Source: Pontibacter akesuensis
GTDB lineage: Bacteria; Bacteroidota; Bacteroidia; Cytophagales; Hymenobacteraceae
Reading direction: 5' to 3'
NCBI RefSeq assembly: GCF_001611675.1
Contig: NZ_CP014766.1
Span: 2,108,001 to 2,172,000 of the forward strand
DNA length: 64,000 bases
Shown piece after piece: positions 33,471 to 42,642 of the stretch (position 1 is its first letter; each line of letters opens with the position of its first letter). The notes under the pieces were generated by a model. It made no database searches. It worked only from the letters and a program-made list of their open reading frames with translations, and was not told the origin of the DNA. The translations under genes and the position numbers were made by a program.

Positions 33471-34154
33471 ATGAAAATTCATAAGGAAGGACGGAGAATC
33501 TTATTTTTTACATTGTTGATTTTAGTGGTGCTAAACCTGCTGCTCTACTATTTCAATGCCGGCAACAGCACCTTTAACCTTATTTTCTCTGTGGTGTCTG
33601 TTCTGCTTTTTCTGCTGATCCTGCAGTTTTTCCGCAGTCCGTACCGCAACCTGCTGCTCCACGAAGACCTGATCATTGCCCCGGCCGATGGCAAGGTAGT
33701 GGTGATTGAGGAAGTGGAAGAGCCGGAGTACTTCACCGATAAGCGCAAGCAGATTTCTATCTTCATGTCGCCGATCAACGTGCACATCACCCGGAACCCG
33801 GTTTCAGGGATTGTGAAATATTTCAAGTATCACCCCGGTAATTACTTTGTGGCCTGGCATCCGAAATCGAGCACGCAGAACGAGCGCACTACAGTGGTGG
33901 TAGAGTCTTCGGCAGGCCCGGAGGTGCTTTTCCGCCAGATTGCCGGCGCCATGGCACGCCGCATTGTGTGGTATGTGAAAGAGGGCGATGAAGTAAGCCA
34001 GGGCGAGGAGTTTGGCTTCATCAAGTTCGGCTCACGGGTGGATATTTTCATGCCGCTCGATACAGCCATCAAGGTAGAACTGGGTCAGAAAACAAAAGGC
34101 GGCCAAACCGTTATCGCCCAGCTAAAGACCGAAACGCCTCCTTTGTTCGGCTAA
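33471..34154 (+). CDS. psd: Phosphatidylserine decarboxylase (short, Psd2-like)
   Basis: This enzyme converts phosphatidylserine to phosphatidylethanolamine. The 227-residue proenzyme has two N-terminal transmembrane helices (about 10-28 and 34-53), then SPADG-like PADGKVVVIEEV and MSPINVHITRNPVSG, and the self-cleavage site FGSRVD with Gly187-Ser188, where the pyruvoyl group forms on the Ser. It matches the short family of this enzyme. The gene is close to cdsA. Confidence 0.93.
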   Translation: MKIHKEGRRILFFTLLILVVLNLLLYYFNAGNSTFNLIFSVVSVLLFLLILQFFRSPYRNLLLHEDLIIAPADGKVVVIEEVEEPEYFTDKRKQISIFMSPINVHITRNPVSGIVKYFKYHPGNYFVAWHPKSSTQNERTTVVVESSAGPEVLFRQIAGAMARRIVWYVKEGDEVSQGEEFGFIKFGSRVDIFMPLDTAIKVELGQKTKGGQTVIAQLKTETPPLFG

Positions 34155-34186
34155 TCTTTAAGACGCTGGACTTTAGATATTAGACC

Positions 34187-34235
34187 AAACAAGAAAGGCC
34201 GCTGCTAGTATAAACTGCAGCGGCCTTTCTTGTTT
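34187..34235. terminator. Bidirectional terminator between psd and fRMsr
   Basis: A perfect 19-bp stem with an 11-nt loop (AAACAAGAAAGGCCGCTGC and its complement). The A/T-rich ends give a T-run on both strands. Confidence 0.9.
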
Positions 34236-34319
34236 AAATCAGGATTTTCAGGCTAGAAAAAAATTACAGGATGTTGTTTAGAAGTGCCTGTACCTGTCAC
34301 GAGTTAAGCTATCGCTAAA

Positions 34320-34373
34320 CTTGCGGCAGGAATAAGGCTGCGAAAAACGAGTAACGAAAAACGATCAACGAGA
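34320..34373. repeat. Degenerate ACGA/CGTT repeat at the 3' end of the fRMsr gene
   Basis: Near-repeats of AACGAGTAACGAAAAACGATCAACGAG end at the stop codon of the fRMsr gene. A similar tract is found at 51560-51591 at the stop of proS. Confidence 0.4.
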
Positions 34374-34856
34374 CTAATACCAGCTTTCCACCAGTCTCAT
34401 CAACTTTTCCAGGTACTGCTGGTCCACCTCGTCGAAGTCATTGAGTCGGTCGCTGTCCACGTCCAGCACCAGCTTTACCTCACCGTCTTTTATGGCTGGC
34501 AATACAATTTCTGATTTAGAGTCGCTGCTGCAGGCGATGTGGCCCGGGAAAGCCTCCACGTCCGGTACAAGTATGGTTTTCTGCTGGGTATAGCACGCAC
34601 CGCAAACGCCTTTGTGGTACGGAATGCGGGTGCAAGCCACTGGTCCCTGGAACGGGCCGAGCACCAGTTGACCCTCTTTGTTGAAGTATACGCCTACCCA
34701 AAAGAAGCCCATGCCCTGGCGCAGCGCGGCTACTAAGTTTGAAATATTGGCGATCAGGTCGGTTTCCCCTGTCGTTAAGGCTTCTATCTGCGGAAGCAGC
34801 GCTTTATATTTTTCCTCTTTGCTGAGGTTCGCATCTATCAGAAGGGACTCTGCCAT
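34374..34856 (-). CDS. Free methionine-(R)-sulfoxide reductase (GAF domain)
   Basis: This 160-residue GAF-fold enzyme reduces free methionine-R-sulfoxide. The three reactive cysteines are C75, C85 and C109 with spacing 10 and 24, the same as E. coli fRMsr (84, 94, 118), in GPVACTRIPYHKGVCGACY and PGHIACSSDSKSEIVLP. An extra cysteine is at 88. The length is normal. It follows ribD on the same strand with an 81-bp gap. Confidence 0.94.
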   Translation of the reverse strand: MAESLLIDANLSKEEKYKALLPQIEALTTGETDLIANISNLVAALRQGMGFFWVGVYFNKEGQLVLGPFQGPVACTRIPYHKGVCGACYTQQKTILVPDVEAFPGHIACSSDSKSEIVLPAIKDGEVKLVLDVDSDRLNDFDEVDQQYLEKLMRLVESWY

Positions 34857-34925
34857 GGGCTAATTTTGAATAACTGAGTTTTGAATGAGTGAATATGTTG
34901 ATGACGTAAGAAAAGTCTAACGTCT

Positions 34926-34946
34926 AGAAGCTAAAATCTAGCTTCT
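34926..34946 (-). terminator. Hairpin at the ribD stop
   Basis: AGAAGCTA pairs with TAGCTTCT around a 5-nt loop on the minus strand. The ribD stop codon lies in it. A short T-rich tail follows further downstream. Confidence 0.55.
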
Positions 34947-35975
34947 GAAATAGTGCAACAACTGATCGGGACCTAAAGTTTGAATACTGCTTAACTGTCC
35001 ATAAGCCATGTTAGGGGCTTTTACACCGGCAGGCAGATTCTTTTCAAGGCTCTTGAATACCAGCGCCTCGTCCCATAGGTTTTCCTGCAGCAGGCTCTCC
35101 AGCAGGAAGGTGCCGCCCTCTACCATCACTGATAAGATGCTGCGCTGGTGCAGGTCGTGCATGAGCTGGGGCAGCAGCGGCTCGTTTTCCTGCAGCTGCA
35201 CAAAGTATAAATTCTCACGATCGTCCTGCCTTTTGTAAGTATACACCACAGTAGGCTGGCTGCCGTCGAACAAGTGCAGGTGCGTAGGCAGCAGCAGTTG
35301 CTTATCAATCACCAGGCGCAGCGGGTTTTGGCCCGGCCACAGGCGCGTGTTCAGGTGCGGGTTATCATATAAAGCGGTACGACTGCCTACCATGATGGCC
35401 TGCTCCTCCGATCGCCACTTATGCACCAGTCGCTGTGCCAGCTTGCCGCTGATCTGCTGCTGCGCATAATTGGCGGCGGCAATGAAGCCATTCGCCGTTT
35501 CGGCCCACTTCAGAAGTATAAAGGGCCGCTTTTGGGTATGGAAAGTAAAGAACCGCTTGTTCAGCTCCAGCCCCTCATCTTCCAGTACGCCTACTTTTAC
35601 TTGGGCGCCGCTTTCAAACAGCTTTTTGATGCCGCGCCCTGCCACCAGCGGGTTTGGGTCTGTGTTGCAGATCACCACATCTTTCACGCCATGGCTGATG
35701 AGCAGATCGGCACAGGGAGGCGTTTTGCCGTAGTGCGAGCAAGGCTCCAGCGTGACGTACACCCGGCTTTTGGGCAGCAGGCTTTTGTCTTCCACGGCTG
35801 CTACGGCATTCACCTCAGCATGCGGACCGCCGTAATGCCTGTGCCAGCCCTCGCCGATAATCTGCCCCTTGTGCACGATCACGCAGCCCACCATCGGGTT
35901 CGGACTGGTGTGGCCACTTGCCAATCGGGCCAGTTCCAGGGCACGGCGCATGTACTTCTCGTCGGGCGTTGCCAT
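34938..35975 (-). CDS. ribD: Bifunctional riboflavin deaminase/reductase
   Basis: RibD carries out two steps of riboflavin synthesis: deamination and then reduction of the pyrimidine intermediate. The 345-residue protein has the deaminase zinc site H52-A-E54 and C79/C88 (LEPCSHYGKTPPC) and the C-terminal reductase domain (about 150-345). The start at ATG 35975 is chosen because MATPDEKYMRRALELA is the normal N-terminus; an in-frame start at 36056 would add 27 residues. An imperfect -7 box (TACATTTA) ends 5 nt before the ATG. Confidence 0.93.
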   Translation of the reverse strand: MATPDEKYMRRALELARLASGHTSPNPMVGCVIVHKGQIIGEGWHRHYGGPHAEVNAVAAVEDKSLLPKSRVYVTLEPCSHYGKTPPCADLLISHGVKDVVICNTDPNPLVAGRGIKKLFESGAQVKVGVLEDEGLELNKRFFTFHTQKRPFILLKWAETANGFIAAANYAQQQISGKLAQRLVHKWRSEEQAIMVGSRTALYDNPHLNTRLWPGQNPLRLVIDKQLLLPTHLHLFDGSQPTVVYTYKRQDDRENLYFVQLQENEPLLPQLMHDLHQRSILSVMVEGGTFLLESLLQENLWDEALVFKSLEKNLPAGVKAPNMAYGQLSSIQTLGPDQLLHYFRS

Positions 35976-36061
35976 AAGGTTAAATGTAAGATGCCGGGGT
36001 TTGAAGTATAAAATACAGGCAGCTGCGCGTTGTGAAAGGATAAAGTCAAAAATCAAACGCC

Positions 36062-36091
36062 TTGCGACTCGTATCTGTTTACTTACTTTTG
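36062..36091 (+). promoter_or_regulatory. prmC promoter
   Basis: TTG at 36062-36064, exactly 19 bp, then TACTTTTG at 36084-36091. Transcription would start near 36097. Confidence 0.8.
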
Positions 36092-36123
36092 CAAAGATAT
36101 TGAAATCAACCTAAAGTACAGGC

Positions 36124-36978
36124 GTGGCCACGATTCAGGAATTACAGCAGCACATCCGCACAAGTATAAACCAGGCTTTTCCGGAGCCGGAGGCAGGGAG
36201 CATTGCGCAGCTGGTGCTGGAGCATGTGCTGCAGAAAGACAGGCTGCAGCTACGTCTGGACAAGTCGGCAGAGGTGCAGCCGGCACAGCAGGAAGCGGTA
36301 GAGCAGATGATCTTACGGCTGCAGCAGCAGGAGCCGGTGCAGTACGTGCTGGGCACGGCGCACTTCTACGGGCTAAATTTGCTGGTGGATGACCGCGTGC
36401 TGATACCAAGGCCGGAGACAGAGGAACTGGTGGACCTTGTGCTAAAGGAGCATCAGGGACAGAAAGGGCTGAATGTGCTGGATATTTGCACCGGAAGCGG
36501 CTGCATCCCACTGGCTTTGCAGGCCAACATGCCCAGCGCCAAAGTATACGGACTGGAAGTGTCGGAGGGGGCACTGGAGGTGGCCCGGGCCAATGCCGCC
36601 AAGTATGATCTGCCCGTTGAATGGCTGCAGGCAGATATCTTTGCGCCGGTTCCAGGTATAGCCGCGGGCTCGCTGGACATCATCATCAGCAACCCGCCGT
36701 ATGTGCTGGAGGAGGAAAAGGAGCTGATGCGCGAAAACGTGCTGCAGTACGAGCCGCACCTCGCCCTGTTCGTGCCAAACGCCGACCCCCTGAAATTTTA
36801 CAGAAGGATAACGGATGTCGCGTTGGAACTCCTGAAAAAGGATGGTAGGTTGTACTTTGAGATAAACGAGCGCTACAGCCAGCAGGTGCGGAAACTCTTG
36901 CAGGAGGCAGGATTTGCGCAGGTACGGGTAGTGGAGGATTTGTTCGGGAAAGCCCGGATGGTGACGGCCTCGCGGTAA
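36124..36978 (+). CDS. prmC: Release factor N5-glutamine methyltransferase
   Basis: PrmC methylates the GGQ glutamine of release factors RF1 and RF2. The 284-residue protein has an N-terminal helical domain, the SAM site VLDICTGSGCIPLALQANMP (about 118-137) and the catalytic NPPYVLEEE (about 189-197). The start is a GTG at 36124, placed 27 bp after the predicted transcription start. The release-factor gene itself is not nearby. Confidence 0.94.
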   Translation: MATIQELQQHIRTSINQAFPEPEAGSIAQLVLEHVLQKDRLQLRLDKSAEVQPAQQEAVEQMILRLQQQEPVQYVLGTAHFYGLNLLVDDRVLIPRPETEELVDLVLKEHQGQKGLNVLDICTGSGCIPLALQANMPSAKVYGLEVSEGALEVARANAAKYDLPVEWLQADIFAPVPGIAAGSLDIIISNPPYVLEEEKELMRENVLQYEPHLALFVPNADPLKFYRRITDVALELLKKDGRLYFEINERYSQQVRKLLQEAGFAQVRVVEDLFGKARMVTASR

Positions 36979-37026
36979 GGTGGTTAAAATTTGGGCTAAA
37001 ACTATCTTAAGTAGAAGTTAAAATTG

Positions 37027-37034
37027 TACTTTTG
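37027..37034 (+). promoter_or_regulatory. -7 box of the sugar-nucleotide operon
   Basis: TACTTTTG matches TAnnTTTG. No TTG is found 19 bp upstream. It would give a leader of about 130 nt before the GTG at 37174. Confidence 0.45.
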
Positions 37035-37173
37035 CAGTAGAAATGCCTGCTACGGCCCTGTTAGCGCTGTATATTGAATCCGTTCTTCGGATGTGTTGTT
37101 GACGCATGAGAAGCCGCTGCAGGCGGGGAGAGGTAAAGGAAATAAAATTCAGAAATTAACCAGCATACATAAC

Positions 37174-38463
37174 GTGTACGAACAACTGATAAACAAAGAA
37201 GCCAAGCTTGCTGTGATTGGCTTAGGCTATGTAGGATTGCCGATTGCGCTTGCCTTTGCAAAGAAAATAAAAGTGATAGGCTTCGATATAAACGCGAAGC
37301 GCGTGGATTTAATGCGCAACAACATCGACCCGAGCGGTGAGTTGGAGAGCAGCGATTTTGAGGGAGCTGACATTGAGTTTACGCACGATCTGGAGGTGCT
37401 GCGCGAGGCACAGTTCTTTATTGTGGCCGTGCCAACGCCAATCGATGAGCACGCCATGCCGGACCTGAAGCCGCTTTTAGGCGCTTCTACCTCTGTGGGT
37501 AAAGTGCTGAAGAAGGGCGATTACGTGGTGTTTGAATCCACTGTTTACCCGGGCTGTACCGAAGAGGATTGCGTGCCGGTGCTGGAGCGCGAGTCAGGCT
37601 TGAAGTTCATGGAGGATTTCAAAGTAGGTTACTCGCCTGAGCGCATCAATCCGGGCGATAAGGAGCACACGCTGGCAAAGATCGTGAAAGTGGTATCGGG
37701 TTGTGGCAAAGAGTCGGCAGAGGAGATTGCCAAAGTATACGAGTTGGTGATTGACGCAGGCGTGCACCGCGCTTCCACTATCAAGGTAGCTGAAGCCGCC
37801 AAAGTGATCGAAAACACCCAGCGCGACCTTAACATCGCCCTGATGAACGAACTGTCCATCATCTTCGACAAGATGAACATCAATACCTATGATGTGCTGG
37901 AGGCAGCGGGCACGAAGTGGAACTTCCTTCGCTTTCAGCCTGGCCTGGTAGGCGGCCACTGCATTGGCGTGGACCCGTATTACCTGACGTACAAAGCGAA
38001 GGCAATGGGCTACGATGCGAAAGTGATTCTGAGCGGCCGCAGCACCAACGACAACATGGGCGCTTACCTGGCCAACAAGCTGGTGAAGATGATGATCAAG
38101 GGTGGCAAGAACATTTCGCAGACAAAAGTGCTGGTGATGGGCGCTACTTTTAAGGAAAACGTGGAAGACATCCGCAACTCGAAAGTGGTGGACGTGATCC
38201 GCGAACTGGAAAGCTTCGGCGTGACAGTAGAAGTGGTAGACCCGTATGCAAATTCCGAGGAACTGAAGCACGAGTATGGCTTCGGTCTGGTGGCAGAGCC
38301 CGGCAAAGATTACGATGCCGTGGTGGTGGCCGTGCCGCATGCGCCTTACAAGGAACTGGAAGAGGATTACTTTAAGTCGCTGATGAATGGCAGCCCTATT
38401 CTGGTGGACTTAAAAGGCATTCTGCGCGATAGAATCAAAGATATCACCTACACAAGCTTATAA
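37174..38463 (+). CDS. UDP-HexNAc dehydrogenase (nucleotide sugar dehydrogenase)
   Basis: This 429-residue enzyme oxidises a UDP-linked hexose or N-acetylhexosamine to its uronic acid (UDP-glucose/UDP-GlcNAc/ManNAc 6-dehydrogenase family, WbpA/TviB-like). It has the Rossmann motif AVIGLGYVGLP (residues about 13-22), the NAD region PTPIDEHAMPDL and the catalytic Cys 263 in LVGGHCIGVDPYY. ATG 37093 in frame would add 27 unconserved residues, so GTG 37174 is chosen. It is the first gene of a tight five-gene operon; with the WbpP-like epimerase at 40569 it may make an N-acetylhexosaminuronic acid. Confidence 0.9.
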   Translation: MYEQLINKEAKLAVIGLGYVGLPIALAFAKKIKVIGFDINAKRVDLMRNNIDPSGELESSDFEGADIEFTHDLEVLREAQFFIVAVPTPIDEHAMPDLKPLLGASTSVGKVLKKGDYVVFESTVYPGCTEEDCVPVLERESGLKFMEDFKVGYSPERINPGDKEHTLAKIVKVVSGCGKESAEEIAKVYELVIDAGVHRASTIKVAEAAKVIENTQRDLNIALMNELSIIFDKMNINTYDVLEAAGTKWNFLRFQPGLVGGHCIGVDPYYLTYKAKAMGYDAKVILSGRSTNDNMGAYLANKLVKMMIKGGKNISQTKVLVMGATFKENVEDIRNSKVVDVIRELESFGVTVEVVDPYANSEELKHEYGFGLVAEPGKDYDAVVVAVPHAPYKELEEDYFKSLMNGSPILVDLKGILRDRIKDITYTSL

Positions 38464-38466
38464 GTT

Positions 38467-39498
38467 TTGGCAAAAGAAAAGATACTGGTAACCGGAGGCG
38501 CTGGCTATATCGGCTCGCACACGGTAGTGGAGCTGGTAGAGGCGGGCTACGAGCCTGTCATCATCGATAATTTCTCTAACTCGGAAGAAAGCGCGCTGGA
38601 GGGCATTGCCGCTATACTTGGCCGCAGCATTCCGTGCCATCGCGTTGACTGCACTGATGCCACAGCACTAAGAGGTGTGTTTGAGGCGGAGAAAGATATC
38701 CGGGGCGTGATTCACTTTGCGGCTTATAAGGCAGTGGGTGAGTCCGTAGAGCAGCCGCTGAAGTACTACCACAACAACGTGGGTTCTTTGGTGGCGCTGC
38801 TGCAGGTGATGGGCGAGTTCAACGTACCCAACCTGGTATTCTCTTCTTCGTGCACCGTGTATGGTATTCCGGAGCAACTGCCGGTAACCGAGCAGACGCC
38901 GGTGCAGAAAGCCAATTCTCCCTACGGCAACACCAAGAAGATTTGCGAGGAGATTCTGACGGACCTGGCCAACAGCGGCAGTAGCATTAAAAGTATCGCG
39001 CTGCGCTACTTTAACCCCATCGGGGCACATCCGTCTGCAAAAATCGGAGAGTTACCGCTGGGCGTGCCAAGCAACCTCGTGCCGTTCATCACCCAAACAG
39101 CTGCCGGTATCCGAGAGCAGCTCACGGTGTTTGGCAATGATTACGACACACCAGACGGCACCAATATTCGCGATTACGTGCACGTGGTAGACCTTGCCAA
39201 AGCGCACGTAGTGGCAGTGGAGAGAATGCTGGCCGGTAAGGTAGAAAGCATAGAGTTCTTTAACGTGGGCACTGGCCAGGGCAATACCGTGCTGGAGGCT
39301 ATACATGCTTTCGAGCGTGCCACGGGCGAAAAGCTAAACTATAAGATTGGTGGCCGTCGTGCAGGCGATGTACCAAAGATTTATGCCGATGTCACCAAAG
39401 CGACCGAGGAACTGGGTTTTAAAACGACCAGCACGCTGGAGGAAGCCATGAAAAGCGCCTGGGACTGGCAGTTGTCTCTTCAAAAAGGAAAAGCATAA
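38467..39498 (+). CDS. galE: UDP-glucose 4-epimerase
   Basis: GalE interconverts UDP-glucose and UDP-galactose with bound NAD. The 343-residue protein has VTGGAGYIGSH near the N-terminus, the motif SSSCTVYG and the Tyr-x3-Lys catalytic pair in SPYGNTKKICEE. The start is a TTG 3 bp after the previous stop. A substrate could also be the N-acetyl form. It is in the sugar-nucleotide operon and would supply galactose residues for a surface polysaccharide. Confidence 0.92.
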   Translation: MAKEKILVTGGAGYIGSHTVVELVEAGYEPVIIDNFSNSEESALEGIAAILGRSIPCHRVDCTDATALRGVFEAEKDIRGVIHFAAYKAVGESVEQPLKYYHNNVGSLVALLQVMGEFNVPNLVFSSSCTVYGIPEQLPVTEQTPVQKANSPYGNTKKICEEILTDLANSGSSIKSIALRYFNPIGAHPSAKIGELPLGVPSNLVPFITQTAAGIREQLTVFGNDYDTPDGTNIRDYVHVVDLAKAHVVAVERMLAGKVESIEFFNVGTGQGNTVLEAIHAFERATGEKLNYKIGGRRAGDVPKIYADVTKATEELGFKTTSTLEEAMKSAWDWQLSLQKGKA

Positions 39499-39500
39499 GT

Positions 39501-40550
39501 ATGAAAATATTGATCACGGGCGGAGCGGGCTTTATCGGCTCGCATGTGGTACGCCTGTTCGTAACGAAGTACCCGAACTACCAGATCTACAACCTAGACA
39601 AACTGACATACGCCGGCAACCTGGCAAATTTGTCTGACATTGAGGACCGGGAGAACTATACCTTCCTGAAAGGCGATATCGTGGATGCGGCCTACCTGGA
39701 GGAGATCTTCACCGAGTATAAATTCGATGCAGTGATTCACCTGGCGGCCGAGTCGCACGTGGACCGTTCCATCTCGGACCCGCTTGCCTTTGTGCAGACG
39801 AACGTGATCGGCACGGTGAACCTGCTGAACACATCGCGCAGCCACTGGAAGGATAACCTGCCCGACCACCTGTTCTACCACATCTCCACCGACGAGGTGT
39901 ACGGCTCCCTGGGCGAGGATGGCCTGTTTACGGAAGAGAAGGCCTACGACCCGCGCTCGCCATACTCTGCTTCTAAAGCAAGCTCCGATCATTTCGTGCG
40001 GGCATGGTTCCATACTTACGGACTGCCTGTCAAGATATCGAACTGCTCCAACAACTACGGCCCAAACCACTTCCCCGAGAAGCTGATTCCGCTGGCCATC
40101 CACAACATCCAGAGCGAGAAGCCGGTGCCGGTGTACGGCAAAGGCGAGAACGTGCGCGACTGGCTTTACGTGCTCGATCACGCCCGTGCCATCGACGTGA
40201 TTTTCCACGAGGGCAAGGTGGGCGAGACTTACAACATCGGCGGCGTGAACGAGTGGAAGAACCTGGACCTGATTGAGCTGCTCTGCGACCAGATGGACGA
40301 GAAACTGGGCCGCGAGAAAGGGCACTCCCGTAAGCTGATTACCTTCGTGAAAGACCGCGCCGGCCATGACCTGCGCTACGCCATCGACTCCAGCAAACTG
40401 ATGAACGAACTGGGTTGGAAGCCGTCGGTTACCTTTGAGGAGGGCCTAAGTAAAACCGTTGACTGGTACCTGCAGCATCCGGAGTGGCTGAACGACGTAA
40501 CCTCCGGCAACTACCAGAGCTACTACGAGCAGCAGTATACACACAGATAA
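39501..40550 (+). CDS. rfbB: dTDP-glucose 4,6-dehydratase
   Basis: RfbB converts dTDP-glucose to dTDP-4-keto-6-deoxyglucose. The 349-residue protein has TGGAGFIGSH, HLAAESHVDRSI, STDEVYGSLGEDG and YSASKASSDHFVRAW (Tyr-x3-Lys), as in RmlB. It starts 2 bp after galE. It works with RfbA (41625), but RfbC and RfbD are not in the window, so the end product is unknown. Confidence 0.94.
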   Translation: MKILITGGAGFIGSHVVRLFVTKYPNYQIYNLDKLTYAGNLANLSDIEDRENYTFLKGDIVDAAYLEEIFTEYKFDAVIHLAAESHVDRSISDPLAFVQTNVIGTVNLLNTSRSHWKDNLPDHLFYHISTDEVYGSLGEDGLFTEEKAYDPRSPYSASKASSDHFVRAWFHTYGLPVKISNCSNNYGPNHFPEKLIPLAIHNIQSEKPVPVYGKGENVRDWLYVLDHARAIDVIFHEGKVGETYNIGGVNEWKNLDLIELLCDQMDEKLGREKGHSRKLITFVKDRAGHDLRYAIDSSKLMNELGWKPSVTFEEGLSKTVDWYLQHPEWLNDVTSGNYQSYYEQQYTHR

Positions 40551-40568
40551 GTAAAGTAGATTTAGCGT

Positions 40569-41597
40569 ATGTACGAATTACCTTTTCATGATAAGCCCCT
40601 GGAGAACCTGTCCTTTTTGGTAACAGGCGGCGCGGGCTTTATCGGGTCTAACCTGGTAGAATACCTGCTGAAGTATAAAGTGGGTAAAGTGCGCGTGCTG
40701 GATAACTTCTCCAACGGCTTCCGCAAAAACATTGAACAGTTTCAGGACAACCCAGCTTTCGAGCTGATGGAGGGTGATATCCGGGACCCGGAAACGTGTG
40801 TGGCTGCCTGCGAGGGTATGGATGTGGTATTGCATCAGGCCGCGCTTGGCTCTGTGCCGAGAAGTATAAACGATCCCATCACAACCAACAACGTGAACAT
40901 CGGCGGCTTTGTGAACATGCTGGTGGCGGCTAAGGAAAACAACATCAAGCGCTTTGTGTACGCGGCTTCATCGTCTACTTACGGCGACAGTAAAGAACTG
41001 CCAAAGGTGGAAGACCGTATTGGAAAGCCACTCTCTCCTTATGCCGTGACTAAGTATGCGAATGAGTTGTATGCTGATGTGTTTGGCAAAACGTATGGCA
41101 TGGAGATCATCGGGCTGCGCTATTTTAACATATTCGGACCGCGCCAGGACCCGAACGGTGCTTATGCGGCTGTTATTCCGTTGTTCATCGACGCGCTGAT
41201 CCAGGATAGTGCTCCGAAGATAAACGGCGACGGCGGCCAGACGCGCGATTTCACCTTTGTGGAAAACTGCGTGCAGGCGAACATCAAGGCGGCATTGGTA
41301 GCGAATTCAGAGGCGGTAAACCAGGTGTATAATATTGCCGTGGGGGATAGGACCTCTTTGCTGGAGATGTTCAACATCCTAAAGGAAACCGCTGGCTCAG
41401 ACGTGGAGCCGGTGCATGGTCCTGATCGTGCGGGCGATATCCGCGACAGTCTGGCTGATACATCCAAAGCGCAGCGCCTGCTGGACTACAACCCGCAGGT
41501 GCGTATCACAGAAGGATTACAGCGCACGTTCGACTGGTTCAAAAACAACCAGGAGTTCATTTACAGAGATACAGATAAAACCGTTGTTGCCAAATAG
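40569..41597 (+). CDS. UDP-N-acetylhexosamine 4-epimerase (WbpP/TviC-like)
   Basis: This 342-residue extended short-chain dehydrogenase carries LVTGGAGFIGSNLVEYLL, SSSTYGDSKELPK and YAVTKYANELYADVFG with the catalytic Tyr-x3-Lys. The pattern LHQAALGSVPRSINDPI is typical of the WbpP/VipB branch, which epimerises UDP-GlcNAc to UDP-GalNAc. With the dehydrogenase at 37174 the two could lead to UDP-N-acetylgalactosaminuronic acid. It is 18 bp after rfbB. Confidence 0.88.
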   Translation: MYELPFHDKPLENLSFLVTGGAGFIGSNLVEYLLKYKVGKVRVLDNFSNGFRKNIEQFQDNPAFELMEGDIRDPETCVAACEGMDVVLHQAALGSVPRSINDPITTNNVNIGGFVNMLVAAKENNIKRFVYAASSSTYGDSKELPKVEDRIGKPLSPYAVTKYANELYADVFGKTYGMEIIGLRYFNIFGPRQDPNGAYAAVIPLFIDALIQDSAPKINGDGGQTRDFTFVENCVQANIKAALVANSEAVNQVYNIAVGDRTSLLEMFNILKETAGSDVEPVHGPDRAGDIRDSLADTSKAQRLLDYNPQVRITEGLQRTFDWFKNNQEFIYRDTDKTVVAK

Positions 41598-41624
41598 GCA
41601 GCAGCTATACTTTAACGAAACCAG

Positions 41625-42494
41625 ATGAAGGGAATCATACTTGCCGGGGGCTCCGGTACCAGGCTCCACCCGCTGACGCTGGCGGTGAGCAAGCAGCTGA
41701 TGCCGGTCTACGACAAGCCGATGATCTACTACCCGCTCTCCACGCTGATGCTGGCCGGCATCCGTGAGATCCTGATCATCTCCACGCCCCACGACTTGCC
41801 CATGTTCGAGCGCCTGCTCGGCGACGGCAGCCAAATCGGATGCAGGTTCTCCTATAAGGTGCAGGAGGTGCCGAACGGGCTGGCGCAGGCCTTCGTGATC
41901 GGGGAGGAGTTTATCGGAGAGGACAAGGTAGCGCTGATACTTGGCGACAACATCTTTTACGGCTCGGGCATGAGCACGCTGCTGCAGGCAAACAACAACC
42001 CGGACGGGGGCGTGATCTACGCTTACCATGTGACCGACCCGGAACGCTATGGGGTGGTGGAGTTCGACGAGCAGAACGTTGCCGTATCGATAGAGGAGAA
42101 GCCGCTGGAGCCCAAATCAAGCTACGCTGTGCCGGGGCTGTACTTCTACGACAACGAGGTGGTGCAGATAGCAAAGAACCTGGAGCCGAGCGCGCGGGGC
42201 GAGTACGAGATCACGGACGTGAACAAGGAGTACCTGAAAAGAGGCAAGCTGAAGGTGGGCATCCTCAACCGCGGCACCGCCTGGCTCGACACCGGCACCA
42301 TCGCCTCGCTCATGCAGGCGGCCACCTTCGTGCAGGTGATAGAGGAGCGGCAGGGCCTGAAGATTGGCTGTATTGAGGAGGTGGCCTGGCGCATGGGCTT
42401 CATCTCGGAGGAGCAGCTGAGGCAGATCGCAGAACCACTTAGAAAGAGCGGCTACGGAGAGTACCTGATCCGGATGCTAAAGGAAAAGTTGTAA
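41625..42494 (+). CDS. rfbA: Glucose-1-phosphate thymidylyltransferase
   Basis: RfbA makes dTDP-glucose from dTTP and glucose-1-phosphate, the substrate of RfbB. The 289-residue protein has [20 protein letters not shown] near the N-terminus (nucleotide loop), LGDNIFYG and [19 protein letters not shown] in the sugar site. It is the last gene of the operon; a terminator follows. Confidence 0.95.
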   Translation: MKGIILAGGSGTRLHPLTLAVSKQLMPVYDKPMIYYPLSTLMLAGIREILIISTPHDLPMFERLLGDGSQIGCRFSYKVQEVPNGLAQAFVIGEEFIGEDKVALILGDNIFYGSGMSTLLQANNNPDGGVIYAYHVTDPERYGVVEFDEQNVAVSIEEKPLEPKSSYAVPGLYFYDNEVVQIAKNLEPSARGEYEITDVNKEYLKRGKLKVGILNRGTAWLDTGTIASLMQAATFVQVIEERQGLKIGCIEEVAWRMGFISEEQLRQIAEPLRKSGYGEYLIRMLKEKL

Positions 42495-42499
42495 CCTAT

Positions 42500-42527
42500 A
42501 AAAGGCTGCCTTTGGGTGGCCTTTTTT
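42500..42527 (+). terminator. Terminator after rfbA
   Basis: AAAAGGCTGCC pairs with GGTGGCCTTTT (two wobbles) around TTTG and ends in six T. Confidence 0.85.
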
Positions 42528-42642
42528 CGTAAGGACTCCATTGAAAACCTAATCTGTGGCAGCATAAAATTCTCTTTAGAAAAGAAAGTACTACGACTAC
42601 TGCAAATTGAAGGAAGGCAACAGGAGTATAAAGTAAAATCAA

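Noticed and set aside
35976..36123. FMN riboswitch upstream of ribD or other riboswitch
   Set aside because: The region has no RFN-like conserved sequence and too little room between the divergent genes for the fold.
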